A stretch of 64,000 nucleotides of DNA from Deltaproteobacteria bacterium (GCA_024280485.1 JAJRQB010000065.1:1-64000); one strand, 5' to 3'. Positions 9,498 to 19,795 are shown, counted from the stretch's first letter. Numbers and translations are program-made. Notes: a model not told the origin generated them from the sequence alone.

Positions 9498-9725
9498 ACA
9501 ACACCTGTAAAAATCAAAGCAATTCCAACAAAGCCTGGGGAGCGGTCGCGTCTTTTACAGCCAGGGCAAAGAGGCAACGGCTGCAATAAGGATCGAAATT
9601 TGACGGGACGGAACAACATAGGCCACCGGTTCAGTGATCAGTGCAATAAGGATCAGGATGAAGAAGAACAGGCCGACCGCAGCACCGGAAGCGAGAACGC
9701 AGACCAGGGCTTGGGCTGAATAGTG
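9498..9725 (-). pseudogene. Relic of an EamA/DMT-family permease (C-terminal end only)
   Basis: Read on the minus strand, this gap encodes SAQALVCVLASGAAVGLFFF and then TEPVAYVVPSRQISILIAA, followed after one frame change by ALAVKDATAPQ and after a second by FVGIALIFTGVVLI and a stop. These are the last helices of a drug/metabolite (EamA) permease. Two frameshifts and the missing N-terminal two thirds show it is dead. Intact EamA genes occur at 59505 and 60395, so it may be an old paralogue, but no close copy was verified. Confidence 0.7.
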
Positions 9726-9824
9726 AATCTGAGGCTGGATCAGAAGAATCAGCGGCTATTTAGCTCTTTCGGTTTTGAAAGGCCATTTCGTTTTACAGGA
9801 GCAAGTCTGTGAGGCGTGGTTATT

Positions 9825-10499
9825 TCAGGATCGTGATGCCAGCCAGATGGTATGACGGCCCCCTTTACCTTTGCCGCGCGCACGGGTCTGTTCCTCGCGG
9901 ACCTTGTAGCCGGCTTTGCGTAGCCGCCCAGTAAAAGCTGCGCTCGGAGCTGCGGACCAAACGGCTAGGACGCCCCCTGGTTTTAACGCCTGATAAGAAG
10001 TTTTGAGACCAGCATCTGAATAGAGCCAGTCGTTCTCCTTTTGGGTCAGACCATCGGGGCCGTTATCGACATCGAGCAGGATCGTGTCAAATTTCTGCAC
10101 GGAAGTTTTGATAATCGCGGCCACGTCGATTTCGCGAATCTGTGTGCGTGGATCTTTCAGAGGGTGCCCGGCCAGGTGGCCCAAATATTCACGGTTCCAG
10201 CGCACGACAGCCGAAAGCAGTTCGGCGACTTCCAGGCAGGCATTTACCCCCAGATGGCGTAAGGCTTCTGCTGCCGTGAACCCCATTCCCAATCCTCCGA
10301 TTAAAACTCTGGGGCGTTCGACCGCGCCGAGACCAGCGCAACCGAGTTCTGCAAGCTTCTCTTCTGAACCGTGGGCTCGGCTGTTCATCAGCTCACAATG
10401 ATCGATCCGGATCGAAAACTCTTCGGCACGCTGGAAGAGATGTAGCTGCCCGCCATCATTGGGAATGTCTGCACTGTCAAGTTGTTTCCATGGGATCAT
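9825..10499 (-). CDS. Spermidine-synthase-like Rossmann methyltransferase-fold protein
   Basis: The 224-residue protein contains VLIGGLGMGFTAAEAL (SAM-binding glycine loop), an acidic residue after the second strand (CLEVAEL), DTILLDVDNGPDG and a C-terminal ALKPGGVLAVWS strand. This pattern is shared by spermidine-synthase-like proteins. The enzyme-specific aspartates of true polyamine synthases are not clearly present, so it may be a methyltransferase or an uncharacterised aminopropyltransferase-fold protein. It starts with ATG at 10499 and has no operon partner; the helicase gene is divergent. Confidence 0.75.
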   Translation of the reverse strand: MIPWKQLDSADIPNDGGQLHLFQRAEEFSIRIDHCELMNSRAHGSEEKLAELGCAGLGAVERPRVLIGGLGMGFTAAEALRHLGVNACLEVAELLSAVVRWNREYLGHLAGHPLKDPRTQIREIDVAAIIKTSVQKFDTILLDVDNGPDGLTQKENDWLYSDAGLKTSYQALKPGGVLAVWSAAPSAAFTGRLRKAGYKVREEQTRARGKGKGGRHTIWLASRS

Positions 10500-10683
10500 T
10501 ATTGTCGCTCACATGTGTAGGTTGGGGTTGCTAAATATTTATATTCTTTGAGAAAAATCCTGTCAAGCAAAGTGGAGTCTGTTGACAGGCTGCAAAGCCA
10601 TTGAAGCTTGTTCTCGGCCCTGGGGCTATGCTATTTTCTGGCAGCCATTTCCGTTTTCTTTGCATCTATGAGCTTTATTGACA

Positions 10684-12729
10684 ATGTTTGATCTGAACAG
10701 TCTGAATCCCCAGCAACGGCAAGCCGTTGAGCATGATCTGGGCCCTTTGCTCTTGCTGGCAGGCGCCGGTTCGGGCAAGACCCGCGTGATTACCTGTCGT
10801 ATCTCCTACCTGTTACAACAGCGTCAGGTCGCTGCTACGCAGATTCTGGCCATGACCTTCACCAATAAGTCGGCGCGTGAAATGCGCGAACGGGTGGAGC
10901 AGATGGTCGGTCGCAAGGCCTGCAAGGGGATGGTGATCAGCACCTTCCATTCGCTGTGCGTGCGGATATTGAAAAGCCATATCGAAAAGCTCGGCTATAA
11001 AAAGAACTTTTCGATTTATGCTGCCAGCGACCAGCAGCGCCTGGTGCGTGATCTGTTACGGGATCTGGTCGCCGATTCCAGCGCCAAAGATGCCGACCGA
11101 ATCTTGTGGCAGATCTCCGCTGCCAAAAACCGTCTGGTTTCGGCAGCGGGTTTTAAGCCAGATATCAATAACCCCGACAGTTGTCTGACCGCCGAGGTTT
11201 ATCCCCGCTACCAGAAGGCACTTAAGGCATATAATGCGGTCGATTTTGATGACTTGCTGATGCTGGTTGTACAGCTGTTTGATGAGCACCCGAAGGTTTT
11301 GGCCGATTATCAGCAGCGCTTTGTTTACCAGATGGTCGATGAATATCAGGATACCAATCCGGTGCAGTATCGCTTGTTGCGCCAGCTCTCCTGTGTTCAT
11401 GGCAATCTCTGCGTGGTCGGTGATGACGATCAGTCGATCTATGGATTTCGAGGCGCTGATATCAGTACAATCCTCAATTTTGAGAAAGATTTTCCCGGCA
11501 CCAAAGTGATCAAGCTGGAACAGAACTACCGTTCAACCGGGAATATTCTGGCTTCGGCGAACGCGGTGATTTGTAACAATAATAAACGGCGCGTGAAAGC
11601 ACTCTGGACCGCCGATGGTGACGGCGAAAAGGTCGAATATCTCCTCTGTGAGGATGACGAGGACGAAGCCCGGCAGGTGATGGAGCGAATTCACTCCGAG
11701 CGTTTTAAGCGCAAGTTGGAATACCGTGACTTTGCTATTCTTTATCGCACCAACAATCAATCGCGTTCATTTGAAGAGCAGCTTCGTTACGAGGATATCC
11801 CCTATGTATTGATTGGCGGTCAGAAGTTTTTCGATCGTAAAGAGGTCAAAGATCTGGTTGCCTACCTCAAGGTTCTGATCAATCCTTTTGATGAAGTGAA
11901 TCTCCTGAGGATTCTCAACTATCCCCGTCGCGGAATTGGCGGCACCAGCGCTGACCGCTTGATCCGCCTGTCAGCAGAGAGTGAAAGACCACTCTGGGAG
12001 TTGTTGCAACAGGCCGTCATGATCGAAGACTTATCGGCCAAGGTTGTCGGTGCTATTGATAACTTTGCAGACCTGCTCAAGCGTTATCGACAGCGCTTCA
12101 CCAAGCCGCTGCAGATGGTCGAGACGCTGCGTGATTTGGTGAAAGAATTGAAGCTTGATGAGGAGCTTTATCGACAGGAGAACGATCCTCAGAAAGCGCG
12201 CCGCCGGGTAGAAAATCAGGCTGAGGTGATCAATTCCATGGCGTCTTATCTGGAAAGAGAATCAGAACCTACGTTGGCAGGTTTCTTAGAGCGGGTTTCA
12301 TTGCTTGATGATGATAATATCGGTCGTAACGATAAAGAAAAGAAGCTGGCGCAAGATGCCGTGACCCTGATGAGTCTGCATTCAAGTAAGGGGTTGGAAT
12401 TTCCAGTGGTCTTTCTGGTTGGGATGGAAGAAGAGACGCTGCCGCACAAAAAATCGATCTACGAAACTTTCGATATAGATGAAGAACGGCGTCTTTGTTA
12501 TGTCGGTATGACCCGTGCCCGTATGCAGTTGGTCCTGATCGGCGCGCGGAAGAGACGACGTTATGGTAGCTTGACACAACGGGATCCCAGTCGGTTTTTG
12601 AGCGAGATTCCCGAAGAGGTTTTGTTGCGCCTGAGCAGCGAAGTTCCGCGTGAAAGTAGCGAAACTGAAAAAGAGCAACTGGCAGATAGCTTCTTTGCGG
12701 GAATAAGTAATTTATTTGGAGATTCGTAG
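10684..12729 (+). CDS. rep: UvrD/Rep-family ATP-dependent DNA helicase
   Basis: About 681 residues with all superfamily 1A helicase motifs in order: LNPQQRQAV (Q motif), GAGSGKT (Walker A), MTFTNKSAREM (Ia), DEYQDTNPVQY (II), GDDDQSIYGFRGAD (III), EQNYRS (IV), LHSSKGLEFPVVF (V) and CYVGMTRAR (VI). It unwinds DNA 3' to 5', probably in repair or replication restart. Rep versus UvrD/PcrA cannot be fully separated; the short C-terminus lacking the long UvrD tail favours Rep. ATG at 10684 is preferred over an in-frame TTG at 10678. Confidence 0.93.
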   Translation: MFDLNSLNPQQRQAVEHDLGPLLLLAGAGSGKTRVITCRISYLLQQRQVAATQILAMTFTNKSAREMRERVEQMVGRKACKGMVISTFHSLCVRILKSHIEKLGYKKNFSIYAASDQQRLVRDLLRDLVADSSAKDADRILWQISAAKNRLVSAAGFKPDINNPDSCLTAEVYPRYQKALKAYNAVDFDDLLMLVVQLFDEHPKVLADYQQRFVYQMVDEYQDTNPVQYRLLRQLSCVHGNLCVVGDDDQSIYGFRGADISTILNFEKDFPGTKVIKLEQNYRSTGNILASANAVICNNNKRRVKALWTADGDGEKVEYLLCEDDEDEARQVMERIHSERFKRKLEYRDFAILYRTNNQSRSFEEQLRYEDIPYVLIGGQKFFDRKEVKDLVAYLKVLINPFDEVNLLRILNYPRRGIGGTSADRLIRLSAESERPLWELLQQAVMIEDLSAKVVGAIDNFADLLKRYRQRFTKPLQMVETLRDLVKELKLDEELYRQENDPQKARRRVENQAEVINSMASYLERESEPTLAGFLERVSLLDDDNIGRNDKEKKLAQDAVTLMSLHSSKGLEFPVVFLVGMEEETLPHKKSIYETFDIDEERRLCYVGMTRARMQLVLIGARKRRRYGSLTQRDPSRFLSEIPEEVLLRLSSEVPRESSETEKEQLADSFFAGISNLFGDS

Positions 12730-12768
12730 TCTGATACGTTGGGCGCGAACGGTGAATTGGAGTAAAAG

Positions 12769-13152
12769 ATGAAAATTACATTCCCCGGTGGGGTAGCGGT
12801 TAATGCCGAGTTTGATGGCTTTACAGTGAAGAGTGATCAGCCAGCGCGTGCCGGTGGGCAGGGAGCGGAACCCTCCCCATTCGATCTTTTTTTGGCGTCT
12901 CTCGGGACTTGTGCCGGTTTTTTTGCCCTGCGCTTTTGCCAACAACGTGAGTTGTCAACGGATGGCTTGAGTTTGTCGCTCGTTATTGAGCGCGACCCGG
13001 AAAAAAAGTTGCCTTCCAAGGTGCAGATTATCATCAATCTTCCGGATGATTTCCCCGATAAATACCGAAGTGCCATTATCCGTGCCACTGATCAGTGTGC
13101 AGTCAAGCGCAGCATTGCCGATCCACCAGAGTTTGAGGTGGTTACTAAATAG
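12769..13152 (+). CDS. OsmC/Ohr-family protein
   Basis: The 127-residue protein has the OsmC pattern: N-terminal beta strands, GAEPSPFDLFLASLGTCAGF with the first cysteine and ATDQCAVKR with the second. OsmC-type proteins use this cysteine pair to reduce organic or fatty-acid hydroperoxides. GGAG lies six bases before the ATG. It follows the helicase by 39 bases and may be cotranscribed with it. Confidence 0.9.
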   Translation: MKITFPGGVAVNAEFDGFTVKSDQPARAGGQGAEPSPFDLFLASLGTCAGFFALRFCQQRELSTDGLSLSLVIERDPEKKLPSKVQIIINLPDDFPDKYRSAIIRATDQCAVKRSIADPPEFEVVTK

Positions 13153-13182
13153 TGCTAGCGGTTTTGGGGGGTAGTGGCAGGC

Positions 13183-15897
13183 TCAGGACCAGAGACTTGA
13201 TTCTTCACCCTCTTTCATAGGACTGGGCTCGAGGTTGATTTTTTCACCAAAGGCCTCTTTGAGTGTGTCTGCCAGATCATGGAATATGTCTGGCTTATCT
13301 AGCACCTTGAGGATATCGACCTCTTCCAACTCTTCGATGTCGAGTAGACTTCTTTGTCCTGTACAGATCAGGATTGGTAGATCAGGTCGCAGTTTCTTGG
13401 TCTGACGGGCCAGCTCCATTCCGGTCAACTGCGGCATGGTTTGATCGGTGATCACCATGTCAAAGATATCTGGATTTTTTTCGATCATCTCCATCGCTTC
13501 ACGACTGCTGGTGGTGCCAGTGACCTGATAGCCAAGATCTTCAAGAAATTCCTGCCCAATATGGATCAGACTCATTTCATCATCGACCAGTAGCAGATGT
13601 TGGCCACCGCCGTAATGAAGCGCATGCTGATGCGGAGCTTTATGCTGAAACTCACCGGTGAGTAGCGGTAGTAGGACTGTAAAGGTCGAACCCAGTCCAA
13701 CTTCCGACTCCAGTTCTATGCACCCCCCTGATGCATTGACGCTGCTTTGCACCACTGACAGCCCGAGCCCTGTCCCGGACTCAGCGCCTTTGGTCGTGAA
13801 ATAGGGGTCAAATATACGCTCTCTGGTGTATTGATCGATGCCGGTCCCGGTGTCACTGATCTGCAAGCGCATGTGAGGGCCGCTTTTTAGTTGAGGGTAA
13901 TCCTCGACAGAGGGGGTGAATTGATCGAGAATAATGGTCAGGGTTCCGCCATGTTCGGTCATTGCTTGTACCGCATTGGTGGTCAAATTCATCAGAATCT
14001 GATGGATTCGTGTCGGATCAGCCAGAATCCAGAAATCAGTTGTCGCGATGCGGGCCTTGATGTTGATTGTTGCCGGGATGCCAGCGCGCAGCAGTTTAAG
14101 GGCTTCGCGGATGACAGGGACGACCAACGTTGGTTGTGCTTCTTCTTTTGATTTGCGACTGAAAGAGAGTATTTGACCAACCAGATCCTTGGCGCGGTTG
14201 GCTGACGACAGAATCTTTTCAACGCGGTCGCGTTCCTTGCTCCCTTCCTCGAACTTAATCTGCAGCAGTTGGGCAAATCCGAGAATTGGCGTCAGAATAT
14301 TATTGAAGTCATGAGCGATGCCGCCCGCCAGGGTACCGACAGCTTCCATTTTCTGCGATTGACGCAACTGATCGAGCAGGTTGATCCTCTCTTTCTCACT
14401 CGTGCTTCGTTTACTGATATCATTGATGAATAGAGCCGCGTGCCAGCAATCGTCCATCTTGAACGCCGAAATTGACATCTCGACCGGAACAATTGTTCCG
14501 TCTTTGGCACGGGCCTCGAGTTCGATCAGATTGCCAGTTGTATCGACGGGGTTGTCTTCAAACTCTGGGCAGGCTTCCGCAAAGATATTTCGGCTCTTGT
14601 CGGGAATGATCAGCGCGGCAAAATTTTCATTAAGCGCCTGTTTGCGGCTGTAACCAAATATTGTTTCCGCAGCAGGGTTCCAGTAGCTGATTCTTCCGTT
14701 GGCTTCAGTAAGGATAATGGCGCTGTTGGCATTCTGGGTAATGGTGTGGTAGCGCTCTTCACTTTCTAGAAGCTTGACTGTCGCTTGTTTCAGTTCCGTA
14801 ACATCGGTCAGGGTGCCGACATATCCCTCATAGACGCCGTCACTCCATGACGGAATTGCTTCGCAGATAACCCACCGTGACTTGTTGTCAGACAAACATA
14901 GCGGAAACTCTGCATGAAAGGGTTTTTCTTGCGCTATGGCCAATTTCCAAGCCTGTAGTACCTGGGTTTGATGTTCGGGATGTAGGTTCCCCAACCATTC
15001 ATCCAGGCTCTTTTCATAACCGAGAATTCCAAGCAAGACTCGTGCTTTCTGGTTATACCAAAGGAGGGCGCCCGTCGTGTTAGTGCGGAAGAGTCCTACC
15101 GGTGAGATTGCCGTAACTGTGGTGACAAACTTATTGTGATCAGTCAGATTTTTCTTTAATTCATCCCGACTATGCCAGAGATTGTTGATTTTTTCTGCTA
15201 AAATACCCATTTCGTCGTTTTTGTGAAAAGGACTGACCTCTAGATAGACGGTCTTGTCGGAACCCTCTGTTAAGCTGTTAAGTTGGCTGGCCAGACTTGT
15301 GACCTGACGGGTAAACAGAGAATGGAACAGGCTATAAAAGGCCAGTGTTAATGCGAAACAAACGATGAAATTCTTGAATATATTCATCATCAGGTTGCGA
15401 TTGTCGTTGCTGGGGTTTCTGACATTACTGAGATCAAGTTTGATGAACCAGCCTGATGCTGGATTTGTGTCTGCGACAACCTGAAAGCGTTGCTGGTGAG
15501 TCGGGCCGAAAAGTTGTCGCTCAATCCAACTTGGTGTTGGTGGAACGGGGAGACGTTGCAGACTGACCAGTCCTTGGTGTTGGAGAGTGGTCAATTGAAT
15601 AGAAAGGATAGGTGGAAAAGAGAAGAGGTTGTTGAGGAGCTCTGTCGCAGCGGTCAGATTATTTTCTGTCAGTAGTTTTTCGAGGGGCGGAGTTGTCGCC
15701 AGTAAAATTTGCTGCAGAGTTTCGTTTGCCTGATTTTGTCCATGCTCCAAGCCTGAAAAAAACTGGTAAGCACTGGCCACAATTGTTAGTAGCAAGGCGA
15801 AGAGACATGCGACCAGCAGCTGTTTGCGGAATATGCTGACAAAACGGTGTTTCTGCAATGAACCCTCAATTGATCTGGACAAAGAAATATTGGACAA
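13183..15897 (-). CDS. Membrane-bound hybrid histidine kinase with C-terminal receiver
   Basis: 904 residues. Helix at about 28-48, periplasmic sensor to about 165, second helix at 172-192, HAMP-like linker, PAS at about 265-375, PAS at 380-500, histidine phospho-acceptor domain with LAGGIAHDFNNIL, ATPase domain with DPYFTTKGAESGTGLGLSVV, and a receiver with LLLVDDE and MVITDQTMPQLTGMEL. The receiver lets phosphate pass onward in a relay. The annotated TTG at 15897 has a weak ribosome-binding site. A TTG at 15858 has GAGGG four bases upstream and is a plausible alternative that keeps the first helix. The ligand is unknown. Confidence 0.88.
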   Translation of the reverse strand: MSNISLSRSIEGSLQKHRFVSIFRKQLLVACLFALLLTIVASAYQFFSGLEHGQNQANETLQQILLATTPPLEKLLTENNLTAATELLNNLFSFPPILSIQLTTLQHQGLVSLQRLPVPPTPSWIERQLFGPTHQQRFQVVADTNPASGWFIKLDLSNVRNPSNDNRNLMMNIFKNFIVCFALTLAFYSLFHSLFTRQVTSLASQLNSLTEGSDKTVYLEVSPFHKNDEMGILAEKINNLWHSRDELKKNLTDHNKFVTTVTAISPVGLFRTNTTGALLWYNQKARVLLGILGYEKSLDEWLGNLHPEHQTQVLQAWKLAIAQEKPFHAEFPLCLSDNKSRWVICEAIPSWSDGVYEGYVGTLTDVTELKQATVKLLESEERYHTITQNANSAIILTEANGRISYWNPAAETIFGYSRKQALNENFAALIIPDKSRNIFAEACPEFEDNPVDTTGNLIELEARAKDGTIVPVEMSISAFKMDDCWHAALFINDISKRSTSEKERINLLDQLRQSQKMEAVGTLAGGIAHDFNNILTPILGFAQLLQIKFEEGSKERDRVEKILSSANRAKDLVGQILSFSRKSKEEAQPTLVVPVIREALKLLRAGIPATINIKARIATTDFWILADPTRIHQILMNLTTNAVQAMTEHGGTLTIILDQFTPSVEDYPQLKSGPHMRLQISDTGTGIDQYTRERIFDPYFTTKGAESGTGLGLSVVQSSVNASGGCIELESEVGLGSTFTVLLPLLTGEFQHKAPHQHALHYGGGQHLLLVDDEMSLIHIGQEFLEDLGYQVTGTTSSREAMEMIEKNPDIFDMVITDQTMPQLTGMELARQTKKLRPDLPILICTGQRSLLDIEELEEVDILKVLDKPDIFHDLADTLKEAFGEKINLEPSPMKEGEESSLWS

Positions 15898-15928
15898 ACT
15901 TCATGGGTGGAAACTTTGTAAGATGAAT

Positions 15929-16828
15929 TTAACCTTTTATCCTATTTGTATCGATTTGTAAATCATTGACTGCCATATCGATTAACCAGCGGGCGATGCT
16001 GCGTCTTGGAGGCAGTTGCGGGAGGTTGTCGATTGAATACCAGTTGCCTTCGCTTAATTCATTGTCTTGAAGTTTGATCTCGCCACTGCTGTAATCAGCA
16101 GTAAAACCAGTCATTAGTTGACTGGGGAAAGGCCAACTCTGACTCCCCTGGTAGCAAATATTGGTTACTGTAATTCCGGTCTCTTCGAACAGCTCACGTA
16201 CAACGGTCTGCTCAAGGTTTTCACCAAACTCGACAAAGCCTGCGACCAGCCCAAAGCGTCCAGGAGCCCATTCAGGCTTGCGCACCAACAGTATTTCATT
16301 GTTTCGGCGCACCAGAACAATAATGCAGGGGTGAATGCGTGGGTAATGCTGAGACCCACATGCACTGCATTTTTTCCCCCACTCAGAATTGATCCGCCCC
16401 ATTTTCTCACCGCAATTGTCGCAACAGCAGCTTGTCCGTTCCCAGTGTAATATAGAATTCCCGAGGCCAGCGAGGGAGAGTAGTGACAGGGGGAGTCCGG
16501 GTTCATTATCGAGGATGTTTGTTGCATGCAGGCTTTGCGGAATGGATGCAGTGCGGCTGAGATGCTGCAGCCTGCAGGGAACCCCTTTCCAGTGGCCGAT
16601 AAAAATAGAATCTTGATCTGCCCCTAATTCCATTGCCTGTTCGTCTCTGGGCAGATTTATATCCTCAGTTCTGTCGACAAGCACCCTGGTCCCCTGCAAC
16701 ATCAGTCTGTATCCGCCGCCGCCAGGATCCTGTGATGGCGTTGAAAGAACAAAATCATCATCAAGTGCCTTACGATTGAAAGGCAAGAGTTCGCAGTTAG
16801 CATAGCCATCAGGCAGTTTATAACTCAT
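15929..16828 (-). CDS. nudC: NADH pyrophosphatase (NudC-type Nudix hydrolase)
   Basis: 299 residues. A four-cysteine zinc ribbon (CDNCG and CSACG) is followed by YPRIHPCIIVLV, the Nudix box GFVEFGENLEQTVVRELFEE and the NudC-specific SQSWPFPSQLM. NudC hydrolyses NAD(H) to NMN and AMP and also removes NAD caps from RNA in studied bacteria. The start ATG overlaps the stop of the upstream ADP-ribose pyrophosphatase gene by four bases, so the two Nudix genes are translationally coupled. Confidence 0.93.
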   Translation of the reverse strand: MSYKLPDGYANCELLPFNRKALDDDFVLSTPSQDPGGGGYRLMLQGTRVLVDRTEDINLPRDEQAMELGADQDSIFIGHWKGVPCRLQHLSRTASIPQSLHATNILDNEPGLPLSLLSLAGLGNSILHWERTSCCCDNCGEKMGRINSEWGKKCSACGSQHYPRIHPCIIVLVRRNNEILLVRKPEWAPGRFGLVAGFVEFGENLEQTVVRELFEETGITVTNICYQGSQSWPFPSQLMTGFTADYSSGEIKLQDNELSEGNWYSIDNLPQLPPRRSIARWLIDMAVNDLQIDTNRIKG

Positions 16829-17355
16829 TTGTTTGCTATCAACTTCTGTCGATACGCCTGCAGTGCTATCAGGGTTTTGGCGTCAATAATCTCGCCCGCA
16901 TCGATCATCTCGAAGGCTTTCTCGGGGGTCAGAGGAACCAGATCGATAAACTCGTGGTCTTCTCGCGTAGTTGGGGTCGTTGTCAGTTCCGTAGCCAGGT
17001 AGATGTAAATCATTTCACGGCAGAAACCGACAGAACTGTAGATTTTGCAGAGGAGCTCAAGCTGCGCAGGTTTGCGGCCAATCTCCTCCTGCAGTTCGCG
17101 CGCGATACATTCATCAGCATCCTCACCTTTTTCAAGGCGACCGGCCGGGATCTCCAGAATATTGCCACAAACTGCCGGGCGGAATTGACTGATCAGTAGT
17201 AAGCGGCCGTCACTGTCGATCGGTAGCGCTGCTGCACCGCCTGGGTGATGGATCATCTCGAAGCGTGCCTCTCGTCCATCCGGCAATGAGTGAGTTTCGA
17301 GGGCCAGGTTAAGAATCTTTCCGTTAAAAACAATTTCTTCTTTCAGCAGGGACAT
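16825..17355 (-). CDS. ADP-ribose pyrophosphatase-like Nudix hydrolase
   Basis: 176 residues with the Nudix box GRLEKGEDADECIARELQEE and the upstream IPAGR strand typical of ADP-ribose pyrophosphatases (NudF group). Such enzymes split ADP-ribose to AMP and ribose-5-phosphate. Together with the overlapping nudC gene it suggests a small NAD/ADP-ribose clean-up unit. A GGAG lies upstream of ATG 17355. Substrate choice within the family is inferred. Confidence 0.88.
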   Translation of the reverse strand: MSLLKEEIVFNGKILNLALETHSLPDGREARFEMIHHPGGAAALPIDSDGRLLLISQFRPAVCGNILEIPAGRLEKGEDADECIARELQEEIGRKPAQLELLCKIYSSVGFCREMIYIYLATELTTTPTTREDHEFIDLVPLTPEKAFEMIDAGEIIDAKTLIALQAYRQKLIANK

Positions 17356-17585
17356 GCGCTCTCCTTCGGCGAAAATATAATTTCGCAGTTTACAGGCTCA
17401 GTCTATTGAAGAGCAAGGTGCAGTAACAAATTGATTCTATAACTAAATTCTGTTCATGCTCAGGGACCAGTCGAGTGAGATTTGTCTGTTTTTTTCAGCA
17501 TCAATACTAGAAATCAAAACTTTTTTTGTTAATCTTTATTAAGAATTTATTAGCCGGGCTGTGTACATTTTTTGGGAGATCTATC
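17356..17585. promoter_or_regulatory. Divergent region between Nudix genes and signalling operon
   Basis: AT-rich spacer with several T tracts that should hold the promoter of the seven-gene signalling operon. No clear sigma-54 or sigma-70 element could be assigned by eye. A GGGAG ribosome-binding site lies near its right end. Confidence 0.4.
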
Positions 17586-18434
17586 ATGACCGAGAAACTT
17601 CAGGATATTGACTATGATATCGATAAGTTACCTCCGATGCCGCTTATCGCAACGCGGATGGTTGAACTGATCAGTTCATCACGAAGCTCGGCCGAAGAAT
17701 TGGCTAAAGTGGTATCTGGTGATCCGGCAATCTCTGCACGTGTGCTCAAAATCGCCAATTCGTCGTTCTATTCGATGGCCCGTCAGGTAAAAACCTTGTC
17801 GACTGCAATTGTCATCCTGGGTGAGAGAACCCTCCGTAATCTGGTCATGGCAGCGAGTATTCGTGGCATGCACGGAAAATTCGGAGATATGGAGCAAAGG
17901 CTCTGGGAAGATTCCATGACCTGTGCTCTTGGGTCACGATTCTTAGCGCGGAGTTTGCGAGTGGGTGACCCGGAAGAGGCTTTTATCGCAGGCCTTTTCA
18001 GGCATATCGGTAGAACCGTACTTAATAATCAAGATCCTGATACTTATCGAGATTTAGTCACACAGCACCAACGCTGTGGGGCTGAAATGTTAGCCCTGGA
18101 AAAAGCAAAGTTCGAGATCAATCATGCCGAGCTTGGTGCTGCTGTTCTGCACCACTGGCAGCTTTCAGACACTATAGCAACGGTTGCTCTCCGACATCAT
18201 GACAAAGATCTGGCGACTATAGAGGATTCTGAGGCACGTAATCTGACGGCTATCGCCAATATTGCCAGCGAGTTCCCTCTGATGCTCGGTATCTTTGGCC
18301 CTTATAAAGATGATGTTGATCTTGAGGATTTACCGGGAGCTAAACTTTTGGGGTTGGATGCGGACAGACTGGAAGAATTATTCGAGGAGTTCAGTGAGGT
18401 TTTTGAAGAAAACCGTGATGATTTCCTCTCGTAA
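17586..18434 (+). CDS. HDOD-domain signalling protein
   Basis: 282 residues, almost all HDOD domain: LPPMPLIATRMVELI at the start, then VVSGDPAISARVLKIANSSF, STAIVILGERTLRNLVMA and GAAVLHHWQL. In the inner motif the HD pair reads RHIG, so hydrolase activity is not expected; HDOD proteins are usually non-catalytic signalling or regulatory modules. ATG at 17586 has GGGAG seven bases upstream; an upstream in-frame start at 17526 is less likely. Its TAA overlaps the ATG of the following kinase (TAATG), opening a tightly packed operon. Confidence 0.88.
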   Translation: MTEKLQDIDYDIDKLPPMPLIATRMVELISSSRSSAEELAKVVSGDPAISARVLKIANSSFYSMARQVKTLSTAIVILGERTLRNLVMAASIRGMHGKFGDMEQRLWEDSMTCALGSRFLARSLRVGDPEEAFIAGLFRHIGRTVLNNQDPDTYRDLVTQHQRCGAEMLALEKAKFEINHAELGAAVLHHWQLSDTIATVALRHHDKDLATIEDSEARNLTAIANIASEFPLMLGIFGPYKDDVDLEDLPGAKLLGLDADRLEELFEEFSEVFEENRDDFLS

Positions 18435-19795
18435 TGGACCCTCACTGTATGGTTGATAAATTCTTTACATCGACGACACATATGACCGAAATCGATGAAA
18501 AAATTCTTCTGCAGCCGGTTGAACAGAACCCGGCGGCGATTGTGATCACCGATGCAGATGGGCAGATTATCTATGTCAATAAGCAGTTTTGTGCTGTAAC
18601 TGGCTATAGCGCTGAGGAGGCCATGGGGGAATCTCCGCGTCTGCTTAAAGGGGGGGATGGCTTCACCGATTACGACTTGTTATGGAAAACCCTTCTAGCC
18701 AGCGAACAGTGGCGTGGAGAGTTTCACAATCGCCGCAAGGATGGTAGCTACTTCTGGGAATTCGCACTAATTTCGCCCATTCGCAATGATCAGGGTGAGA
18801 TTCACTCCTATCTTGCGATCAAGGAAGATATCACGGCAGACAAGCTTGCAGAGGAAGAACTGCATCAATGGGTCTCACAGGCAACCCAACTATCATCAAC
18901 CCTTGAGTACAAAAATTTTGAATTGGAAACAGCACGGGAAAAGTTGAATTCGGCCTATCGTCAGTTAAAGCAAGCTCAGTCACAGCTGCTTCAGCGTGAA
19001 AAGATGGCTTCGATAGGAAAGTTGGCCGCCGGTGTTGCGCATGAGATCAATAATCCGATGGGTTTCATCAATAGCAATTTGGGTTCACTCGAAAAATATG
19101 TCAATAAAATAGTGAACTATATTGCCTCAGTTGAAGCCTTAGTTAATAGAGACGCCCCTCAGCTCGGTTTGCAGCTTGAAGCCTCCCGTAAAAAAGCAAA
19201 GATCGACTACATGTTTGAAGATATCGGTGCTCTGATCGAAGAATCACTGTCAGGGGTTGAGCGGGTCCGCAAGATTGTCATGACACTTAAGAGTTTTTCT
19301 CATGTCGATACAGCCGAAGAGCAGTTGGCCGATATCAATAAGTGCCTTGAGGATACGATCACTATCGCCTGGAACGAAATCAAGTATAAGGCAACGCTTG
19401 ATCGGCATTTTGGTGAAATTCCACAGGTTAAATGTCGCCCTCAAGAACTTAATCAAGTGTTTATGAATATCCTGATTAACGCGGTTCAGGCGATTGATAA
19501 GGGGGGAATGATCAGCGTTACGACCAGCGTCTCTGGCGGAATGCTCAAAATTGAGATCAGTGACAATGGCTCTGGCATTCCTGAAGATATTCGCGCGAAG
19601 ATTTTTGAACCGTTTTTCACAACCAAGGAGGTCGGCAAAGGAGCCGGTCTGGGGATGAGTATCAGTTACGAGATTATCCAGAAGCATGGCGGTGAAATAC
19701 TCATCGAGAGTGAAATTGGCAAAGGGAGTTGCTTCACCGTCCTGCTCCCCCTGACTCAGAATAACGAAGCTGGCCCACTGGAGGAGAAATTTTGA
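18434..19795 (+). CDS. PAS-domain histidine kinase (sister kinase 1)
   Basis: 453 residues, no membrane segments. PAS domain about 25-150 ([20 protein letters not shown]), a coiled-coil linker, phospho-acceptor helix with [20 protein letters not shown], and ATPase domain with [15 protein letters not shown]-like N box, DNGSGIPED and [13 protein letters not shown] cytosolic sensor, perhaps for a small molecule or redox cue bound by PAS. The kinase core is very similar to those of the next three genes. Internal ATGs at 18449 and 18482 are possible alternative starts. Confidence 0.9.
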   Translation: MDPHCMVDKFFTSTTHMTEIDEKILLQPVEQNPAAIVITDADGQIIYVNKQFCAVTGYSAEEAMGESPRLLKGGDGFTDYDLLWKTLLASEQWRGEFHNRRKDGSYFWEFALISPIRNDQGEIHSYLAIKEDITADKLAEEELHQWVSQATQLSSTLEYKNFELETAREKLNSAYRQLKQAQSQLLQREKMASIGKLAAGVAHEINNPMGFINSNLGSLEKYVNKIVNYIASVEALVNRDAPQLGLQLEASRKKAKIDYMFEDIGALIEESLSGVERVRKIVMTLKSFSHVDTAEEQLADINKCLEDTITIAWNEIKYKATLDRHFGEIPQVKCRPQELNQVFMNILINAVQAIDKGGMISVTTSVSGGMLKIEISDNGSGIPEDIRAKIFEPFFTTKEVGKGAGLGMSISYEIIQKHGGEILIESEIGKGSCFTVLLPLTQNNEAGPLEEKF

